Below are positions 56,966 through 64,000 of a stretch of DNA of 64,000 nt, piece by piece. Source of the DNA: Mauremys mutica (Eukaryota > Chordata > Testudines > Geoemydidae); the NCBI RefSeq assembly GCF_020497125.1, contig NC_059094.1, forward strand, positions 5,311,733-5,375,732, written 5' to 3'. Position numbers and translations under genes: made by a program. The first letter of the stretch is position 1. Each line of letters starts with the position of its first letter. Under the pieces are notes generated by a model, which saw nothing but the letters and a program-made list of their open reading frames with translations, ran no database searches and had not been told where the DNA came from.

Positions 56966-59900
56966 CCTACATTTCTGTGATGTCTACAGCCCAGTTTTTG
57001 CAGGCTCAAGAGGCTGGTATAAGCACATGGGCCTACATTTCCAAAAGCGCCTAGTGATGTGGAGTGCCTCTGTTTCCCTTGAGGCACCTTTACAACAGCC
57101 TGCTTTTCAGAGGGCAGGCGCTTGGCACTTTCGGAAAACCAGGTCTCTTTAAAGTATCTCATGTTGGACCCCAGAACATAGAGGCACCTAGAACCACCCA
57201 TCACTGTTGAGCATTTAGAGCGAAGCCCAGAGTGAATTCAGATAGCTCTCTGTGACGGGGACATCTGCCCTGCAGCTGGGAGTTGTAATTCCCAGCTTGG
57301 ATAGACACACGCACAGGCTTGCCCAGCTCCGTACCTGCGACTTGGGATGGGATTGTACTCAGGTAACTAGCCCAAGCGGCTGCCCGTGCTGCTGAGGACA
57401 CATTGTTACTTTTACAGCTGTGAATCACACCTCCAGCTGCAGCACAGACACACCCTGAGGATGTATTTCACCCCTACCGGCCCCTGCACCCTCCTGCCCT
57501 GCTCTGAGGGTTTAAGTGGGACTTAAGTGGCACATAGGCCTCGTGCTGGTGAATTTGGCCCTCAGAGCTCACTGCCCCTTCAGGAACAGGGGCTCATTGT
57601 CTCTGGACAAAGAACCCAGAGTACGTGTGTCCTCCGTGTATTTCCCCTTTGCTGCACTCCTTATAATAACAGGGGTGTATTTATTCACAGAGAAAGAGCG
57701 ATGCCCAGTTCGTGTCATTATTACAATGGAGACTGGGCAATCCAGTTAGATAATGGCAGAAAAGGGTGGGGTCTGATTTCACTTGACTTTCCTTGCTCCT
57801 AGTGAACACACGCGCAGTCACAGGCTGTCCTGTAGATGTCCCGAGGACTCCCTTTGTGATGCAGCATCGGTTAAGTACTGGTTAATGTGCACTTAACATA
57901 AAGTGGTACCTGAAAAGGCTCCTCAGTAAGATGGAGTAGACACAATGCAGTATCATTTATTTCTTGAGAATAGCATCCTTCATAGGCATTATAACAGCAC
58001 ATTTTGCAGGGAGACAATTGTGAGCTGCAGCAGAGAGGAAGGGTTTAAGAGGAGATTTAAAGAAGGGAAGCCAGTGAGTGTCAGCAAGGAATGGGAGACG
58101 AGAAAGACCTGCCCTTCAGCTGTGCAGGGAGCAAGGGGAAGAAGGGAGCCCAGGATTTAGGGAAGCCTCAGTCTTCATGGCAGATATTCCCCTTTGTTCA
58201 GGGGGCTAGCAGGGGGGGAGAGGGGGCGTAGTTTCAAGATGGGTAAATTTATCATTAACCAAGGGCTGATCCCTCTTCAGGGACCTTCCAGCAGGTTTAT
58301 ATGAAAACTGAAATAAGCTCTACAGGCAAACGCGTGGCTTTGCTGGTATCTGCCGCGCCTTGCCGGTATAGTGTACCCGTATAACCACATCAGCAAAGTG
58401 CTCCTCGTGTAGAGATTTGGGCTAGCTTCCTAGTTTGGCTTGTGGGTACCATTCACCCCTGGGCAAAGGCCTATGAACCACTCCAGTGCCACTTGAACCC
58501 TCAGTAATAACAGCCCACTGTCATATGGCAGCACTCTGTAGATCTCCGGTGTTGCATTAGCCTGCTGATGGCCCTTGTAAAGGCCTGGATTTCCCTTTGA
58601 GTGGGTGAAAACATCGGGGCTCCTCAGTGTCTGTAGTGACAGCTGAGTGTGAAGGCCTCCCAGCCTATTGTAGAGAGGCCACCTGTGGAGGCTTAGCCGT
58701 GGGTGCCTTGCTAAGCAAGCCAAACGAGGGGCGCTCTCGAGGGCACTCAGCGTGTCTCCGACAGAGCGACTGATGACCCATCTCAGTTTATCAATGGCCA
58801 GGCAGGCAGGGCTGGGCCAGCAGGTGACAGCGGGGCTGAAAACATCAGCAAGTGTCCAAAGACCCTGAGGAGCGCGCTGGGGAGAGGCCTAGGAACGGTC
58901 GATGAATTTCACTAGAGGACAATGCAAAGCGATGTCTCACCTTGTGCCCATGCAGCCCATTGCAACCCTCATCTCAACATACTCGGCTTCCAATGGCACT
59001 TACGCCACTTTGACACCATCGTTACCCCAACGACTTCACTCTCAATTTACACCACTCGGAGGGGAGAGGAGAACCAGGAATTCATGCCAGAAAACCAGAT
59101 GAGGAGAAGGAACCCCCCACTGTCCCCATGTCGTCTCCCCTCTCCTCATTGTCCCTGTGCACAAAGCGGGTGCTGAAAGTGTCTGGTAACCTGCTGCTCC
59201 CCTCTCCTTCCCACCTGGCAGGAGGCAGCCGCCACCAGCGCAGCTAAAGCCACACTTATAAATCCTCTTTGCAATTTCATTCATTTCAAAGCTCCCTGTT
59301 ACCAGCTCTAGCCCTTAATCTCACACTCCATAAATCAATCAGCCAGGGAGCTGGGTGGAATAGGAAATCAGCTCCCTTTGCCCAGAGCCCTCTTCAGCTG
59401 AGCAGAGCGGGGCAGTGAGTGACAGCGTTTTGTGTGTGTGTAGTGGGGGGGGGGGTCTCCTACTGCCACAGCCCACCCTTTATGAGAGCTAACAGGCAGT
59501 GGAGAGGGAGCAGGGGCACGTGCAGCATCGCTAGAGAGCGGGAGTGGGTTTCTCCAGTCCCCAGAGCTAGCCCTGGAGTTGATTTGCTGAGACTAATTAA
59601 CTCTCCCTGCTCTTGAAGTATTGATAATTGGAAGGCACTTAGTCATTTTTAGTATAAATTCCATCCCAGCTGAGGTGCACAGGCTGCAGCGTCTCTCCCG
59701 CCCGCGAGCAAGGCTGAGCATGCCCAGCCATCAGCCTCCAGAGCTCACCCTTAGCGCTTCACACTTGCTGCGGTGATAGATTTGCTCCAAAGGAAAATGC
59801 CCCTTTGGCGCCCATTAAATAGACACATTGTTTAGATATGTGCTGAGGAGTTTTACAGCTAGGCTGGGGCTGGCAGGGAAACAGGGCTGATGGACTCGGT

Positions 59901-60449
59901 GCGGCTCTCAGAGAGGAGAGGCCAGGTGATTTTTGCGAGTAATGCACAGGGATGTTATTGCAAAAGGGCAAGTGATTCAACGCTCCAGCTGTGAGGGCAA
60001 GGCTCACGGTTCCAACAGGAGCACGAGCGGGGCAGCGATGCATCCTCTGCATGTTTACTGGGGATGTTCTAGGACATACATGGTGACATACATTCAGCCA
60101 CAAACATCAGGCACAGGAGATGGTATTTATCTGCAGCACATATGAGTAAGGGGCTCAGTGTTTGTGTTTCTTGACTCTTTGTAATGCTTTCTCTGCAGTG
60201 CTGGAATCACCATGTAATTTCTGAGGCTTTGTAAAAGACAGGAAACCCAGTGAAATGCAAGGAACATCCTGCTTGCTAAGGACAAGGCGGGTAGGTCGCA
60301 CAGTGTGGATGGCTGCAGGCCGCACAGCAGGAGCTCTGAAAAGGCTCTCGGGGTCATGGCGGGTAACAAACTGAGCACTGTGAGCTCCCAGTGTGACCAG
60401 TAGGTCTGCTACTATCCATAGCTGTATCTCAAGCAGCAGTGGGGAGGTG
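56966..60449. other. Unique sequence with minor repeats
   Basis: 57015-57175 has words (CAAAAGCGCCTAGTGATG, TTTTCAGAGGGCAGGCGCTTGGCACTTTC) of a known-looking dispersed repeat. 59270-59660 is AT-balanced, with TAATTAAC and AATCAATCAGCC words, a possible conserved element. No exon recognised. Confidence 0.35.
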
Positions 60450-60932
60450 GTGTGACCTCTTCATACAGAATGAGTGAGACCATCCCTGCCTCCCGTGCCC
60501 AGTTCTGTGCCCACACTTCAAAAAAGATTTTGAAAAACTGGAAAGAAGTTGAGAGAAGAGCGACAAACACGATTCAAGGTCTAGAAACCTGCCTCCGGCG
60601 AGAGAGACTGGGAAGCTCAATCTATTTGCTTGTCAAAGAGAAGGACAAGAGGTGAATCGATCACGGTCTGTAAGTACCTACCTGGGGAGAAGGTTTCTTA
60701 CTCTATCAGTGGCTGGAAGTTGAAGTGAGGCAAATGCAGACTGGAAATAGAATTCAGGTGTTTAGGAGTGAGAGTGATTAGCACTGGACCAACGTAAATG
60801 AGGCTATGTTGGCCTTTCCATCCCTTCGAGTCTTTCAGCCCAGGATGGACGTCTCTTTCTGAAAGATCTGCTCTAACTCAACCAGAAGTTCTGGGTTGGA
60901 CGGGAATCAATGAGTGACGCCCTCTGGCCTGC
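60450..60932 (+). pseudogene. CR1/L3-clade LINE, ORF2 C-terminus and 3' UTR
   Basis: Plus strand, decayed. 60480-60655 encodes QFCAHTSKKILKNWKEVERR and later ATNTIQGLETCLRRERLG, equivalent to residues of about 811-855 of the intact CR1. The UTR runs to GTGACGCCCTCTGGCCTGCGTTATA, where a CR1 fragment interrupts it, and resumes at 61023. Confidence 0.75.
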
Positions 60933-60938
60933 GTTATA

Positions 60939-61022
60939 GAATCAGAATCATAGGATTGGAAGGGATCTCATGATGTCATCTAGTCCATTCCCCTGCACTC
61001 ATGGCAAGACTAAATATTCGGA
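60939..61022 (-). mobile_element. CR1 3'-end insertion, 84 bp
   Basis: Reversed CR1 terminus (AGAATCAGAATCATAGGATTGG...GTCATCTAGTCCATTCCCCTGC). It is flanked by gttata at 60933-60938 and 61023-61028, and it splits the tail of the plus-strand LINE. Confidence 0.8.
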
Positions 61023-61085
61023 GTTATATAGGAGGCCAGACCGGGTGATCATAATGGTCCCTTTCAGCCTTAAACTCTCTGAATC
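61023..61085 (+). mobile_element. LINE tail (resumed after the CR1 insertion)
   Basis: GTTATATAGGAGGCCAGACCGGGTGATCATAATGGTCCC then TTTCAGCCTTAAACTCTCTGAATCC; it continues the element that stops at 60932. Confidence 0.75.
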
Positions 61086-63477
61086 CAAGAAAAGACAAGA
61101 CCAGTTGCTCTGCTGGTCATGGAACTCACCAGTGTCATGGAAGCTGACTCGGGAAATGCATCTCTCCTCTTATCTCAGTCCCAGTGTTTATATTGTGTGT
61201 GCGCGTGTGAGACACGCACACACATCTGTCACTCCCACCTTCACCTACAACACGATGGTCCAGAGAACAGTGCAGCCAGCCTGCCTCCATCTCGCAGGTT
61301 TCCCGTGCACAAGGTGTTATTGAGGAGTGCTGCCTCGGAAGCACCGTCTCTATGTTACCATCTCTGTGTGAGCAAATGGCTGCCTGGAGGTGAGTTTAAC
61401 GCCTGTGAGCGCCGTGTCTTGTGCTTGTGCAGCCATTTGTGCCACACCCAATGAGAAAGGGAGAGAGTGTGATGGGGCGGGGGGGTTCTCCTTAGCGGCT
61501 AAAGGAGAAGGGAAATGACCTGCCTAAGGGGTATTCAGATAAATCCTGTCTCTGTTGTGTAACCTGCCAGTTTTCCAGCCCCCAGGACACATACACAGAG
61601 CATTCATATCCCCAAGCCCACAGCAAATGGCTTCTTGCTCACGTTCACATGAATAACTGGGCATGAGAAGGGGCATCACTCTCTTGAAGCTACCAGGGAA
61701 AAACAGGCAAGGACTGAGCTTCCTGGATCTAGGCAGAGAGCGTTGGAGTCCATGGCTACCCACTGCTGCCAGTACTGCAGGGAGGAGAGGAGGCAGCACT
61801 GGCTGAAGAGTGGAAGAGGAGATCAACTGCGGGAATGGAGCTATTGAGAGGGGAGGCTGCGGGTGAGGGGAGATCTTGTTCTGGGTCAGATTGGGCCAGG
61901 CACGGCCAGCCTGTATTGGGGACAGCCCTGAGCACAAGGCTGCTGGTGCTGCACCAGCTCTGGAGAGTTGTGGGGAAGGCAGGCATGGCCCTGGCTCCTA
62001 CCCACCCCTCTCCTCTGGGGCGGCTGCCCTGGAGCTCTAGCAGGGAGCAGTCCCTTCAGCCCGAGGCTGGATTGTGCCTTGCTCCTGCAAAGGGGGTGCA
62101 GAGGGTGAAGGGACCGTGTGGCCTTTCCTGCCTCTTTACACATCCACGGGGGAGCTGGCCAAGCGCTAATCATGGGGACACTGAGCTGCTGACAGCGGGC
62201 GGCACAGCAGCCACGGTGGGTGGCCATGGGACAGAGCTTATGGCTCCACTGACCCACATGGGAGCTAACCACGAGCATGAGGCTGAGACGTCACCTGCTG
62301 CCCTCCCCTGGCTGCTGATCCCTAAGGGTGGCACAAGGCTGGAACCATCCTCCTCCCACCCCCCATCCTTATAAACGAGCAGCTTCCCCCAGCCTTGTGT
62401 TTTGCAGCCTGGTGCCGCGTGTCCTGTAGCAACGCTGCATATATCATCCTTGCCAGCCGCGCTGCTGCACTCGGCGCGCCGATCTGTTCGAGGGAGTTAC
62501 AGCGCGGCGGCCGCAGCTCCCCCACCCGCCTGCCTCTCGGAAGGGCTGAGCTGGAATTACGCTGGTGCCGAATCCCAATTTCAAACTTTGCACCTGGTGT
62601 CTGTGATGCGCTTCCTGTGACTGGCTTTGGTGCTCCCTGCTCTCCGCAGCCTTCCCCCCACCCCCCATTGCCTCTGCAAAGTGCTCCTGCCCTGAGCTGC
62701 AGTGTCCTGGCTAGTGCCGGGGGAGGGGGTCTGGTCTGGTCTGGTCTCCTGGTCCATTCACCAAGGTGGGCAGGGGACCTGTACTGGGGCCGCTAACTCT
62801 TCCGCCCTGGCTCCTGAGAAGCCAGGAGGAGGCTGCAACTTCCAGTCCCGCCCAGCGTGGGATGGGGATTGAACTGGTGACCTGGAGACGACAGGCCCAT
62901 CGCCCATTCCCAGTGCCTGAGTGTCGTGGATGCAGAGACCCTCCTCAAACTTAGCACAGCAGGTGGCATTTGGGGGATGTGTCTGCTCGCTCCTGCTTCG
63001 CATTATCCACCCATGCTGTGGGGACGTCTACGCAGCCCTGGCAGCGGCTGCCAGCCTGGGAGGAGCCTCGGCTAGCAGGGCTGGTGCCAGCGCTCTGAAA
63101 ATAGCTGCGCAGACAGCGCTTTGAAGTTCCAGCTGCGGCTGACCTCGGGCTCTGACACCTGGGGCTTCATGGCTCAAGCTCCAGCCCGAGCTGCTCTCCC
63201 AGGGCTTTCTGCTGGTGGCCTAAATCCTGCTATTCTACCCTAGGCAAATCTTTTCTCCAATCCTTGCTGGGAGCAGAACAGCCAGCAGGCATCGTGGCCT
63301 CCCTCCCAGCTACCCATGGCATAGGCAGCTCAGCCCGTCCACCGCCTCCACCACTGGCCCAGTTCATGACACACCCACGGGCCCTGGTGTCAGACTTTCT
63401 CCACCCACTCCTTTGCCATCCCTCCCCACTCCCACTGCCGGGGGTCTCCTTGCCCCCAGCCCTGTGATGATAAGAGG
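61086..63477. other. Unique sequence; small CpG-dense patch near 62440-62530
   Basis: No exon recognised. The patch includes GGCGCGCC and GCGGCCGC words and about 15 CpG in about 120 bp, about 90 bp downstream of a TTATAAAC (about 62368). It could be a small promoter, but no downstream exon is evident. Confidence 0.3.
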
Positions 63478-63570
63478 GAACTGTATTATTGTTTATATTG
63501 CAGTAGCATCCCGAGGTCCTAGGCAGGGCTCGGGGACCTGGGGTGCTGGGCATTGTACCAACATCTGCTG
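63478..63570 (+). repeat. Ancient amniote interspersed repeat (family 1)
   Basis: GTATTATTGTTTATATTGCAGTAGCATCC followed by GGTGCTGGGCATTGTACCAAC, in the family-1 order. Confidence 0.55.
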
Positions 63571-64000
63571 AAAAGGCTGCCCCAGGGAACTAGCAGGCTC
63601 AGTATAAGATCACTGCTGACACCACCAAGTCACTAGAAAATATTCGTTGGAAAAGTTTCAGACCTTCCCAGGCTGTGATGCTTTTCTCGGTTTTGCAGCA
63701 TCTTGCCTGTACGTGTTAAATGCTGGTTAATAAACAGTTTGCTTTAACAAGCCTCCAAAATACCCCATGCTGATCTGTGGCTGGGGAGTGAAAAACAATC
63801 CTTGCTGTGTAGTCTGCACCTACCCTTTGACCTCCAGTTTCAAATCCGCTCTCACTAGCAGGACACGTCATATCTAACTGCTCTGCTCTGCCTGGGGAGG
63901 CTGGGAGGTTAATTATTGCTATTGCTTTTATGACTCCCGTCCAGCTGTACTAAAGGGTTAAATTCAATATATGTAACGGCATCACTTACTGCGCTAACTT
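63571..64000. other. Unique sequence
   Basis: Nothing recognised. Confidence 0.35.

Overview
This 64-kb window is vertebrate nuclear DNA, most likely from a hidden-necked (cryptodiran) turtle. Three things point there: a nearly complete CR1 LINE of the turtle/bird type with the (ATTCTATG)n 3' tail; a tRNA-derived SINE whose tail copies the CR1 3' end, the arrangement described for the tortoise polIII/Cry I SINE; and many reptile-type hAT and TA-targeting MITEs next to old MIR SINEs. I found no convincing host protein-coding exon, tRNA, rRNA or microRNA gene. The long open frames are either LINE/LTR-retrotransposon coding sequence or a by-product of a tandem repeat.

Layout. 1-3.2 kb: unique sequence, a TG-rich tract and a 261-bp hAT MITE with exact 16-bp ends. 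3.2-6.4 kb: CR1 on the minus strand, with an undamaged 949-codon endonuclease/reverse transcriptase frame preceded by the C-terminal 72 codons of ORF1. 8.5-9.3 kb: a solo LTR with an exact 5-bp target duplication. 10-16.3 kb: a train of plus-strand decayed LINEs (CR1, an L3-like CR1, a third CR1-like 3' end), the last split by a TA-targeting MITE. 16.3-19.9 kb: a dead Ty3/gypsy-like pol-gag on the minus strand, itself interrupted by a second solo LTR and by the SINE. 21.7-25.1 kb: about 49 copies of a 69-bp G-rich minisatellite. 25.4-26.8 kb: a hAT-like element filled with C-rich tandem repeats. 26.8-42.9 kb: mostly unique sequence with LINE tails, a 797-bp hAT element with an exact 8-bp target duplication, and a 250-bp palindrome. 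42.9-43.6 kb: a TIR-bounded block of GC-rich ~32-bp repeats. 44-57 kb: a cluster of MIR SINEs, several MITEs (three beside or inside one CR1 remnant at 50.8-52.3 kb) and a large hairpin. 57-64 kb: unique sequence with a LINE remnant at 60.5-61.1 kb and a small CpG cluster near 62.4 kb.

The most interesting signal is at the ORF1/ORF2 boundary of the intact CR1. ORF2 has no in-frame ATG until codon 77, which lies inside the endonuclease domain. The last codons of ORF1 form the canonical -1 frameshift heptamer T TTA AAC immediately before the ORF1 stop. A -1 slip there enters the ORF2 frame exactly, and a GC-rich stem can form 7 nt downstream. The same heptamer-stop arrangement, leading into an open -1 frame, recurs in the older L3-like LINE at 11.84 kb. 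I infer that CR1 ORF2 may be made as an ORF1-ORF2 frameshift fusion. I do not know whether this has been reported.
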